64,000 bases of DNA from assembly GCA_963681505.1 (NCBI GenBank), contig OY811987.1:3534124-3598123 (forward strand). The letters run 5' to 3'. The stretch comes from Eunapius fragilis. Taxonomy: Eukaryota; Porifera; Demospongiae; Spongillida; Spongillidae. Position numbers and translations under genes: made by a program. Shown here piece after piece: positions 21,058 through 32,500 of the stretch (its first letter is position 1; every line of letters begins with the position of its first letter). The notes beneath the pieces were generated by a model, which was not told where the DNA came from, searched no databases, and was given only the letters and a program-made list of their open reading frames with translations.

Positions 21058-24000
21058 CAGGGTGCATTTATTTATCTTACTGCTGTATAATTGTGTTAAT
21101 CCTTGTAAAAGTATGTAATTTAAAAATTGTGATTACATAATATAATTAAAATCATTAAAATAACACATGTAGTATTAACACATACACATGAGTACAATCT
21201 TAAACATAGCCTATAGTTAATTCAAAATACATCTGGTGAGGATGGCAATGGCATCTGTACATCGAACTTAAACAAAGCTCATCCCTCGTTCCCACTCATG
21301 ACGAAGTTCGATGTACATCTGGTCAGTGAGACTAATAATAGCGCTAGCACTATACCTAGTTGGTTTCATCATTGCATGTTTTAAAACTGCCCACATTTTC
21401 TTGTGAACTAGGTATGTTTCCAGCCTGGAGAAATATACCAATGGTTAGAGCCCTGTACCCCTTCAAATGGTACAACAAGATTCTTAGCTTTGTACAATCA
21501 CTATAAAATATTTATTTTTAAAAATGCCTGTTCAAGAAAAGAAACATGCACTTCAGGCCTTGGACTTTCAATGACTATGCCTGTATTTCTAATGAAATTT
21601 GATGGATCCTGATGTAACTATTCGTTGAAGTCATCTAAGCAGTACTTTGCTCAATGTTTTTTCTCATAGTGAGTGACCTTGTTAGAAATTTTCAGTGCTC
21701 TGAATCCAAGGCAAGGGTGTGGCTATGTTTGAGCTGGCTCCTTACTAGTTATGAAAAAAAAGAAGATTTACAGACGTATGTTTAGTGCGTTATGGAAAAA
21801 AAACAACCAGATCCTGGAAAAACATCATTTAGCACAGTTCAAAATGGCCATCTCAATCATCGTGCGAGCAAAGTTCATGTTCATATTATCACTGGCCATC
21901 CGTACGTTTGGTGCAGTATCAAAGTTATAGCCCGTTAATTCTCACTCATTTCTGACATGCTTAAGATACTCAAATTAGTTGTTTCCAGGTTCCATAAGGC
22001 TCAATGGAAAATTTGTGCTCAGTTATGCAAAGTTGATACAAGCCACAACTAACAAGTGGACCTGCTCTGCTGAAGTGTACTTGAAGGGTTTGGATTTTAA
22101 TCAGGCAAGTAAATGGATGTGTTGGGTGTGAGAATAATGGCAAAGACAGTATTAATTACATCCACCCAGGAGATAATTGAAAGATCTCCTCTGTGCTATT
22201 ATCAACTGGCACGCAACTGGCATGTAGTTTCATCCATAACGTATGGCTCCTGATGAATCAAAAGTTCTAATAAAAAGAATTTTTCATTCCCTGAAGATGT
22301 GTGAAGAAATCCTGCATGAATTTGAAGACATTTCTTGCTGTGCTATAAAAGGAGTTTCTTGACAAGTGAGGTTGATCAATTGGACACATTTCTATATAAC
22401 AGAATGTTTAGACCATATCCAAAGATGTGGACAGCTTGCCTCACCTTTATATATGTATTTGAAGGCTGAAATTGGGACTCAAAACTAGAGCGCGGGGTAT
22501 TTTTTTATCCTCATCATATGTAAAAATATTTTGTTACCATTAAATGGTTAGCCTCTTTTCCCATCTCAGCTGCGTGACCACAGGTTTGAGCAGCTTCCAG
22601 TAAAAGTTGTGAATTTAGTGGATTGATAAGCTTAATATCAAATGCAGCTGGGTGTGAGAGGGACCAGTTCGGAATGACAGACTGATAGAAGATATTTAAT
22701 CATAAGTACCATTGATGATAAATGGGAAAGTTGGCACGAAGAAATACTGCAAGTTGCAAGATACATTGGAGGAAGAAAAGCATTGTACGACACATAGTTG
22801 GAAAGTTGCAGCACAAAGCGTATCAACCAGAAGAAATACTAGGAAGTTGCAGCATAGATAATAGAATAAAGTGATTGGAAACGATAAAGATTACGGTATC
22901 CATCCGGCATTTCACGATACCGTAAATGATGTACCCTGGCCAGGACAATTTTGAGAGCTTTGCCGAGAAAATAGTCGGTACATTTGAGAAACTTGTGCCC
23001 AATCCGGCTATCTCAAAGGTAAAAATACTTTTGACAATAAGAAGAGGCATTTGTGGAGTAAATTCCATTCAACGCGGATATATCTGAGCTTCGACCCAAA
23101 CGAAACTTGCAAGCCATTTATTCTTATAACACATGCACAACACATAAGCAACATTGATCACGCCACTCAATATGCATCTCTGATTCAATATATGTACTCA
23201 AATATTCTAACCCTGATCACTTTTCTGGGATAAGTTTTATTGGCAAGCGCTAGTGATTCCGCAGATGCCCAACGCAAACCAAAAGCCGTTAACTACTACC
23301 TTGATCTGTGATGCGCGTTTTCTAACATTATGGTTCGACCTACCTTAATATATCGCTTCCAATTGGCAAAGTGGCCGGCACGTGATCGAGGAGGACTTCT
23401 CGTCCCCAAGATATTCCGCCCAATATAAATGAAGAAATCGATAAATCCATCAACAGAACCTTGCTTCAATCGTTAAGAGAACTGGTCAATAAAACCACAA
23501 AATTCGGTACTTTGCAGTGGCGTAGGAACAGTTCAAAATGTGGGAGAAGGGAGGTAGTCGCTACTCAGGGGATCCGACTGAGATAGACCTTTTTTTTGGG
23601 GGGGGGGGGGGGGTGCTTGCTGCATACCTAGCAAAAGCATTATCAGTGAACAACTTCATTATTGCAGAGAGCGCTATTGTATTGCCTTCCATTCCATCAA
23701 TAGATAAGATAGTAACATGTACGCGATGATACGAGCTATTAGTGTAAATATTAAATTATGTATGTGTAATTTAATGCAATGTTACTGATTCAATGTAGGA
23801 CATGGCTGGATAATCACTTCCTTTCTGTTTTGTCGCCATGATCTCGTTCGTTGAATCAGTTATTAATATAATTTTGTTCATAAATATGGGCAAAAAGTGA
23901 GGGTGGCCCCCCACGCTCCCGCGACCGATCTATCGCTTTCCAAAAAAAAAAAAAAAAAAAAAAAAAACGCGTTAGTTGCCTACATGTAGTAGTATTATAA

Positions 24001-24338
24001 ATACATACTGTCTGCCTTACCTTAAGTTTCGTTTGCGTTTTGGCTGTTTGTTCCACTTATAGTTCTAATTAGTAAAAATTAAAAAAACTGGTCTCGTTCC
24101 CAAGCCTATTTAATAAATAGGGTCTGGGAACGAGACTACATTATTTTTTGCTGACAGTAAAGAATGGTGTTTTTGAAGTGGTCTCGTACCAAGATGACAC
24201 CACAGCTGCGAGTGTGGGCGTGGGACTATCTTCAAAGTGCAGCTGTTCCTTGGGAAGCCTAGCAGTGCATGATGATACTTTTATGCTATCAGCTTGCCCA
24301 GCCCCTTTGTAAGGTACCAAAGGGTTAATATTGCAGCA
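21058..24338. other. Gene-poor intergenic region
   Basis: No gene is recognised in 3.3 kb. There is an interrupted inverted repeat around TGTACATCGAACTT / AAGTTCGATGTACA (about 21256-21316). A hAT-like terminus CAGTGGCGTAGGAAC near 23515 has no partner that I could find. A G run lies at about 23598-23611, an A run at 23941-23967, and a hairpin at 24091-24136. A short open stretch near 22930-23020 (YPGQDNFESFAEKIV...) is followed by a possible donor site, but I recognise no homolog. Confidence 0.4.
24091..24136. repeat. Short inverted repeat, 12-bp arms
   Basis: GTCTCGTTCCCA (24091-24102) and TGGGAACGAGAC (24125-24136) are perfect reverse complements with a 22-nt spacer. It resembles a solo miniature foldback or paired transposon ends. 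No function is inferred. Confidence 0.75.
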
Positions 24339-24361
24339 GGGTCATTCTATATCGATTCAAC

Positions 24362-24389
24362 CATAGATTATATCTACTCTATAATCTAT
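24362..24389. repeat. 28-bp palindromic insertion in the left arm of the large inverted repeat
   Basis: ATAGATTATA and TATAATCTAT form perfect 10-bp arms. The segment is flanked on both sides by the octamer GATTCAAC (24354-24361 and 24390-24397). The right arm of the large inverted repeat has a single GATTCAAC and no insert, so it serves as the empty site. An 8-bp duplication fits hAT-type transposition by a tiny element, or its excision remnant. Confidence 0.8.
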
Positions 24390-24969
24390 GATTCAACACA
24401 CATAAGTTTCATTTTTGGAAGCATTTTTGTGGATGAGTGCAGGCTATTACCCTGTGTATATTTATGTATTATACTAACTTTTAAATATCAATTGTTCGTA
24501 AGTTATTAGGTGTGAAAAAGTTGACCACATATGTAAACTATGCTAATTATCTTTGCGAGCGTTACAGCAGTAACGATGGTTATTTTTCCGTGCGTACAGA
24601 ACATCATGACTATCACGCTGTTTAATAAAAAAAGGAACTTCATAATTGAGCACAACGGAAAATATGCTTTTCGAGCGTAATAGTTGCCACCATTTTAAAA
24701 TACACACTTTTTTTTTGGTTTTATTTTTATTTTAATGAAAGGCTATCTGTTTGCTTGTTGTGTTTCCAATCGCAAGACGGAACCCCAAGCCGTTACTTTA
24801 TAAACTACATCGCATCGAAGCGCTCGTGTTTTAGTCTTAAAGAAACCCTTCTAATGTGTAATTGTGCACTAAACAAACTTATAATTGGCCACACATAATG
24901 AATAATTACTTGATGTACAATAGAATGTTCCCCTTTTCAATGACTGCAAACTAAACAAGTCTGTGTCAC

Positions 24970-25797
24970 CCTCTCCCGCATAGTCCACCATATCACCCTC
25001 CTCCCTCATGGTCCACCATGTCACCCTTCCTCTCATGGTCCACCATGTCACCCTTCCTCCCTCATAGTATAACATGTCACCCTCCCTCATGGTCCACCAT
25101 GCCTCCCTCCTCCCTCATGGTCCATCATGTCAACCTTTCACATGAACACATGCTACACAGCACATGAGGGTGACGTGGTGGATCATGAGGGAGGAGGGTG
25201 ACATGATGGACCATGAGGGAGGAGGGTGACACGGTGGACCATGAGGGAGAGGGTGGCATGGTGGACCATGAGAGAGAGGTGAGGAGGAGGGTGACATGGT
25301 GGATCATAAGGGAGGGGTAAGGGAGGAGGATGACATAGTGGACCATTAGGGATGAGGGTTTACATGGTGGGCCATGAGGGAGGAGGGTGACATGCATGGT
25401 GGACTATGAGGGAGAGGGTGACATGATGGACCATGAGGGAGGAGGGTGACATGATGGACCATGAGGGAGGAGGGTGGTCACATGGTGGATCATGAGGGAG
25501 AGGGTGGCATGGTGGACCATGAGGGAGAGGTGAGGAGGAGGGTGACATGGTAGACCATGTGGGAGGAGTGAGGGAGGAGGGTGACAAGGTGGATCATAAG
25601 GGATGGGTAAGGGAGGAGGGTGACAAGGTGGACCATGAGGGAGGAGGGTTACATGGTGGGCCATGAGGGAGGAGGAGGGTGACATGGTGGACCATGAGGG
25701 AGAGGGTGTGACACAGATGGACCATGAGGGAGGAGGGTGACATGGTGGACCATGAGGGAGGAGGGTGATATGGTGGACTATGAGGGAGAGGGTGACA
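24970..25797. repeat. 28-bp minisatellite, two opposed blocks
   Basis: The unit is approximately GTGACATGGTGGACCATGAG plus GGAGGAGG, with many point variants and some 20-40 bp length variants. The orientation flips at about 25137-25155. It produces long low-complexity ORFs on both strands that are not genes. Confidence 0.9.
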
Positions 25798-26551
25798 CAG
25801 ACTTGTTTAGTTTGCAGTCATTGAAAAGGCATTCTATTGTACATCAAGTAATTAAATTCATTATGTGTGGCCAATTATGTTTGTTTAGTGCACAATTAAC
25901 ACATTAGAAGGGTTTCTTTAAGACTAAAACACGAGCGCTTCGATGCGATGTAGTTTAGTAACGGCTTGGCGTTCCGTCTTGCGATTGGAAACACAACAAG
26001 CAAACAGATAGCCTTTCATTAAAATAAAATAAAAACCAAAAAAAAAGTGTGTATTTTAAAATGGTGGCAACTATTACGCTCGAAAAGCATATTTTCCGTT
26101 GTGCTCAATTATGAAGTTCCTTTTTTTATTAAACAGCGTGATAGTCATGATGTTCTGTACGCACGGAAAAATAACCATCGTTACTGCTGTAACGCTCGCA
26201 AAGATAATTAGCATAGTTTACATATGTGGTCAACTTTTTCACACCTAATAACTTACGAACAATTGATATTTAAAAGTTAGTATAATACATAAATATACAC
26301 AGGGTAATAGCCTGCACTCATCCACAAAAATGCTTCCAAAAATGAAACTTATGTGTGTTGAATCGATATAGAATGACCCAGACTCAGTTACACAAGGACA
26401 TATTTCCATAGAAGATACTTCAATACATGCACATAGGACAAAGTGTACAAATGAGTGATGTGCATAGATGTGTGAAAATCAGAACATACACAGTAAATAG
26501 AGTACATACAACACAAATTGTCCCATATCCATAGCAAGTTCTGACTATGAA

Positions 26552-29500
26552 TCAAATTAGCCCGCGCCTTTTCTTGTAATCATCAAGGTTTAAGGACCTT
26601 CGTGGAGCATCACCTCTTGACAGTGGTATAGACTTGGGAGTAGCACTAACTGTTGATGAAACTATATCAGAAAGTAAATGCAAATATTATTTCCAGGAGT
26701 TTTAGATTGATTTTCAGATGTTCATGCAATAATGCTTTAAAGCTAGCGCTTAAACTGCTTCCCTGCACTACATAAAAAATCATGCATGCTAACCACAAGG
26801 TAAATCATTAAGTGTAATGAATTACTTACAAAGTGTAATTAACAGTATCAATACCAGAATACTAGAATGGGGAGGAATGGGGAACAGCTATGAGGAGTAT
26901 ATTGCAAAGTGACTGGTCAAATTAAGCGGGAAAAATATCCTGGTCCATGTACAAATAGATAGGTTTTCTATCAGCTATATTGGGGATAAAGTATTATCCG
27001 CTGTTAGAACCTAAATTTTTCAAGTTAAAAAATTTCAATTCATTATTTGAGACTCAATTCAGTATCAGTATTGTCATTTTTGCTACCGCATGTTGACACA
27101 AGCAAAGTAAAAGGGGCAAAAACTTAAGTAACATGTAGTTTGAGAATGGAACAGAGAGAAAAAAATTGCAGAAAGTTGTTATCGATGTCTCAAGTTCCAT
27201 AGGAACTGATTTTTAAAAACCACCCAGTACTGAATTGAGTCCAAAATATTTGAATTAAAATAATTAACCTTTTATCATCAGATTTTAAAAAGCTAACAAC
27301 TAAATTTAGTGCATGGACTATGATTTCCGCTTAATTTGATGGTCATATTCCAATATACTTTTCATAAGGTTTTGTGTGTTGTTAACTCTATAAGTGACTT
27401 TCACAAGCAGATACATGAATGACCTCAAAATCCACATGTATTTTAATAGTTACTAAGTGAGAACTCATTTCAACTTCATTGTGATTCAGGTAAACCAGTA
27501 GCTACACCTAAAGGTTTAACTAACTTAATGTTTGCAGCAATCACAGCTACTTTCCTCCCGTGCAACAACCATGTGATTTTAAAAACTTACCTGTTGATGC
27601 GGTTGGCAAGTCTATTTGTATATCAAAGTCATGTGCTGAAAACAGATCATTTACACCACCACACTTTGGCTGCTCTGTTGAAGGTCGAATCAAGTCGGTT
27701 TGAACTTCTCTCTGCTCATCTTTTATTTCCTAAACAAAAATGTATCAACATCTTTCAATGTACACACTTGCTTAAATAATGAGACATGCACAATTCTTAT
27801 ACAGGAAAGTCACATAATAGGGAGACGTGGGGATGTGATAGCTCTTTTCAACAACAGCCTGGGTACGTGTACTTTAGTTTTATCACAGGAAGGAGTTCTT
27901 CTTAGTAACCCAAGTTTGTCAAGTTCAATTGGAGATGAGTCTATTATTTTATATCCAATAATACTTTTTACCCAAACATCATCAATTACTGTTGTTTGCT
28001 TGGATGGAGAGCAGTACAAGGAAGATCGCTGTACTTTTGTTAATTCTGTCAAACTATTCATTGCATTTGAATTGGCATTAAGATCAGCTAAATCTGCATT
28101 AGTTTTGCTAGTCTTCTTAGGTTCCTGTGTGCCCAAAAGTGGAAGATGTACTGACGATGGAAATAAACTTGTTCCTGAAACAACACCACTGGAGGTTGAA
28201 GGCTGATTGACAAGAGCAGTTGTAGCAGAGTAGGAGCAGCTTCCGATGTCAAACAACAATTGAATACACCCCAGATGTTGTTTACTGTACGCAATATCCC
28301 AAGGACTGCAGTAGTACTTGTTCTTTGTCCAAGCGTTTAGACTGTATTTGAGCACAGCATCCAGTACAGCTTTGAATATCTTCTGATTTCCCACTGCTGC
28401 ACAAACATGCAGAGCAGTATTGCCCTCAGCATCTACTGCATTCAAGTCGAAGTCTGCGTACCGCAACAATCGCGTTACCACGTCGATTCGTTCCATACCA
28501 CACGCATAAAACAGCGAATTTCGTCCATGCATATCCGAGAACGACGGATCGGCACCATGTTCAAGCAGATAATCTACTATTATTATCCTCTTTTTCAAAT
28601 GCTTTAAAAAGCACGCAATCATAAGAGGACTCATCTTCAAACGTCCGGATTGAGCGTTTACATCGTATCCATGTTCAACAAAATATCGTAGGTGTTTATA
28701 CGATCCGCTATAAATAGACCTCAGCTGCGCAGTAAGCTGCGATGTGTCGAGCGTAAATGACGCTATTATATCTTCCATTTTCTTGTGTTATGGCGTGCAA
28801 AACTAACATGCTTGCAGCACTTATATATACATATATATATATGTACCAGTATGTATTATCACACCTGCCGTGCGAAAGTAATAAATCAACGCCTTCGTTG
28901 CAGCGGGAACTTCTTTAATTTAGATATTATATGTAGATTTAGTAAATAATAGGCGTTGCAGTTACTCTGTGTTGTACTTATTATATTCTTTCTACCTATA
29001 AACAATATTTGCATGCGATAACAAATAAATGAAGCCGTAATATTACCTCGCCATTAGGAGTCCCTGCAGTAGCTCCTGCTTTCTTTGTGTCCTGAGCGAT
29101 TTTACCAGTGAACACTTTTTGCATTACAGCGAATGCGCGCTGCTCACCTGTCTACCAGTCTTCTCTTCCCGTTTGGTTGATAGTTCAGGAGTACTATTGT
29201 CCTTATTCTGTACGCAAGCAAGCATTGGTCAGTAACTATCAGTAATAGGCAACAAAACAAATCCGTGACTTACAATACTGACTAAAGTTGGCTGACATTT
29301 TCTCCTTGTGAATGGGTCCTCTTTGTTTTTTTCTCCAGCCATCTCCTCCTATTGATTGGTGGAAATATTTGCTGCAGGGTATACAGTAGCCTTAGTACAA
29401 ATATCAAACCTTCAAAGCTTGTTCTGCGCGGAGCACATTCCCCTGCCTGTTTCTTTCATTAATGTAGCTGAAGTAAAAGTTAAAACCCTAATGTCATGCA

Positions 29501-32500
29501 TTCAGTATAAATAGTACAATGCAATGGCTGAAATAAAACATACACTATCACATAGGAAATTATAATTTATAGCTATTTTGTATCTGTACCTCATGGCCAT
29601 GCTACTGCATTAGTGCACAGTAGTTGAGCCAGTTTCAGTTGAAGCAAGCTAAATTTTCCCCAGACAATATTCTTTTTTTGACAACATTCACATTTCAGAT
29701 TATTGTGTACTTTATTTTAAATCCGCTGATTAAAAACAATAAATGTCTACAATAGGTTTGGGGTTTACAAGTTCTTTAATATCCCAATCTAACTTGTAAT
29801 GCATGTGCATGTACAAATGCATCACAGCTCATAACAAATCTACTTTGACAATGCCAATGTTATACTTAATCGACCAACCTAATTGCAGAAAGACTTTTAG
29901 TTCTTTGTTTGTCCAGCTCCTCAGCCCTCTCCTCCAACTCGTCGAGCTGCTTCACAATAGCACTTACTTTGTCCATGTCACCCTCCTGTTCTGCAACTTC
30001 CTGCACAGGCAATGGGTAAATGCAGAAAAACATTTCCATACCTATCATTATGTATTACCACTACGCATATTGAATGTAAGATTAAGATGTTTAGCAGGTC
30101 TGGGGATGTGGGGCAAAACAACAAATTATCCTTATGTACAATTCATGTTGTCTCTATCCACAGAAAAAACTTGCTCAGTGCTATCTCCATTCTACCTTCA
30201 TTTCCTTCCATTTCAAATCAACCTATTAACCAAGGCTGTTTTGTCTCCAAAATACAATGTACGTCATAGTCCTGCATACGCATTCATACACCACAAAAAG
30301 TATATCTTGTTGGCTGATGAAATGCAGCAGAACTAATAGTATTGTAAGCACCTTTTCTCTCATCAATTTGCTCTTTGACATAGCATAGTTCCGTGGCCCT
30401 CTTCTGAATTTTGCTTTCTCCATCAATATCTAGAATGCAATATTTATTAATGAGTACACAAACTTTAAAACACTACAAAATTGTCTACTCAAAATATACT
30501 CCTTTGGTACTAACATATACATTGCAACAGTTTGCCGTAATATTGGTGGTGCACATGATTGCTAATTCACAAAACCATTATATATACTTAGCACCTTGTC
30601 TATATCTTCTTCTTCCAAAGCTTTGTTCTTGTACTGATCAAGTTCTTTCACTTTCTTCTGAACACTGGCCACAGTTGGAAGTTGAAATCCCCTTTTCTCA
30701 AGCTAAAAAATAGATAATTATGTACATAGGTTGGCTCAAAGCAACAAACCTCTGTTCTCCATTTTTGAAATTCTGATTCTGTGAACGAGCTATTTGAAAC
30801 ATACTCCATTCTAAATGTCCTCTCCTGAATTCCATGCCTAGTGCCAACAACATTCGATGGTGCTTATTTTACAACATCTTCAATTTATACCTCAACTTAA
30901 GTCCCTTGTTCGTTTTTGTTGTTCCCAGTGAGTACACCTTTGGAGTCTCTTGAACTCCCATAATCTCACATATCTAACAATACAATTGCAGCACATTGTT
31001 GATTGAACACAATTTTCCCAAGCATCATAGCACGTGTATGCAGCACGCCACAGTACACAAATAACTACAATCTTACCCGATATACCATCTTCCCTTCATG
31101 AGCGCCAATTCCAACCCTAATAAAGCAACCCTTCACTGCTTCCTCAAAGTATGGCATGTGAACCCACCTGCAGGAATAACATAAACACTACAGTGCAAAT
31201 AACACACAGGTATTACTCACTTTTCCAAGCGAAAACGAGACAGTTTAAGCTTATTTAACTCATCCAATGTTGAAATGTATTTTGGAGCAGCAGATATCAA
31301 ATCTTGGATTGTCTTTTCACCTGCTTCATCATCTGATGCAACATTGTTAGAAGGAGGAGTTTCTTCAGCACTTGAAGACTCCTCATCAGAGTCAGAGTAA
31401 ATATCAGATGCTTTTAGGGGTTCCTTTTGCTGCTGTTTCTGTTCTGCCTCAGCCTTTTTCTGTTTATCTTTAACAGCAAAATACCATCAAATAAATGGCA
31501 CTGAGAATACTCTACTAGAACATATTGATTAGTTGGAAGCAACTAAGCCGTAATGCACAGCAAAAACATTCCAAAAAATTAAGACATAATGACACATCAG
31601 AATGAAAACTGTTCATGAACATTCCTGTTACAATGAAATCAGTAATGAACTAACCTGCAGTACGCCTAGCCTTTAACTCGTCCATTGCTCGGCTTTTGGT
31701 TTTGTCTTCATTTACTTTACGCCTTCCCTTCTGTCTGAGGTCATCATCTTCTTTCTTTTGCTTCTCCTGCTTCTCTTTTTCCCTTTTTAGCCGTCTAAGC
31801 CTTTGTTTCACTTCAAACCTAGCCTTCAAGGCGTCACGCTTCAGATACCTAGCATAAATATACAAGTATTACTATAAGAAAGAGAAAGAGTACATGTACA
31901 TACAAAACCATTATAATATAACATGAACAGGAATACAAGATGCAGCAGAATACACTAATCAGAATAAATGCACTAAATAACGAATGCTATTATTAATACA
32001 TACATACATATCCAGACACACTGAGACACACTGGCTATGAAAGTGACAATGAGGAACTATCCCCCTCCTGAAGGGAACAGCCACATCGTAAGAGGAGGGC
32101 TCGGGCATTGGCTCGCACAAGAGTCAAATTAAGGCGGCCATACATACATATAATATTATAAGTATGATTAAGTTTAATATGTACATTGGTGCTGCACTCA
32201 GGATTGAATAAACAATCCCTTCAAATAATCCATTTCTCTTTCGTTATCATCTTTGCATGCATATGATTAGTGATAAGGTTACATAAGAACTAAAATATGC
32301 TGTTATAGCAAAGACAACATTATTACTGCTATTCACACCAGTTGTAATATACGAAGCCTCCTTGTTTTAAAAGTGCATCGTCTTGTGCACTTACCCTGTA
32401 AAAGCGGAAACTAAATTTATCACTAAGATACGTACTGTAGTAAATGATCATTTCAGAAAATCGTCAGCCTTTATTCTGGCATACAATAACTGACGTATGA

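Larger units (their letters stand above)
24339..26379. repeat. Large (about 2 kb) inverted repeat with a minisatellite centre
   Basis: Sequence from 24339 to about 24985 recurs in reverse complement from about 25785 to 26379. Outer ends GGGTCATTC (24339) and GAATGACCC (26371-26379) pair, and inner borders pair around AAACAAGTCTGTGTCACCCTC. The arms run about 600-650 bp with few differences. The centre is a 28-bp minisatellite that is itself inverted: about 24970-25136 in one orientation and about 25155-25797, several times longer, in the other. The structure ends about 170 bp beyond the RTF1 stop codon, so it may overlap or follow the RTF1 3' UTR. I see no transposase gene or target duplication; it could be a foldback element or a segmental inversion duplication. 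Confidence 0.9.

Noticed and set aside
23515..23540. Complete hAT element starting CAGTGGCGTAGGAAC
   Set aside because: No matching right terminus or target duplication was found in the following sequence, so only a possible solo end is mentioned.
24869..25685. Several ORFs of a repeating HHVTLLPHGPP-like peptide
   Set aside because: They are read-through of the 28-bp minisatellite, whose length lets some frames stay open; there is no start or promoter context.
24970..25797. CRISPR-like regular repeat array
   Set aside because: Units are contiguous 28-bp tandem repeats without unique spacers, and the host is an animal.
27700..28206. 168-aa plus-strand ORF
   Set aside because: It is antisense to the ankyrin ORF, which has clear repeats, and to an RTF1 exon; its own translation has no recognisable domain.
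29803..30336. 177-aa plus-strand ORF
   Set aside because: It lies across RTF1 exon 29879-30000 and flanking introns on the opposite strand; no features.
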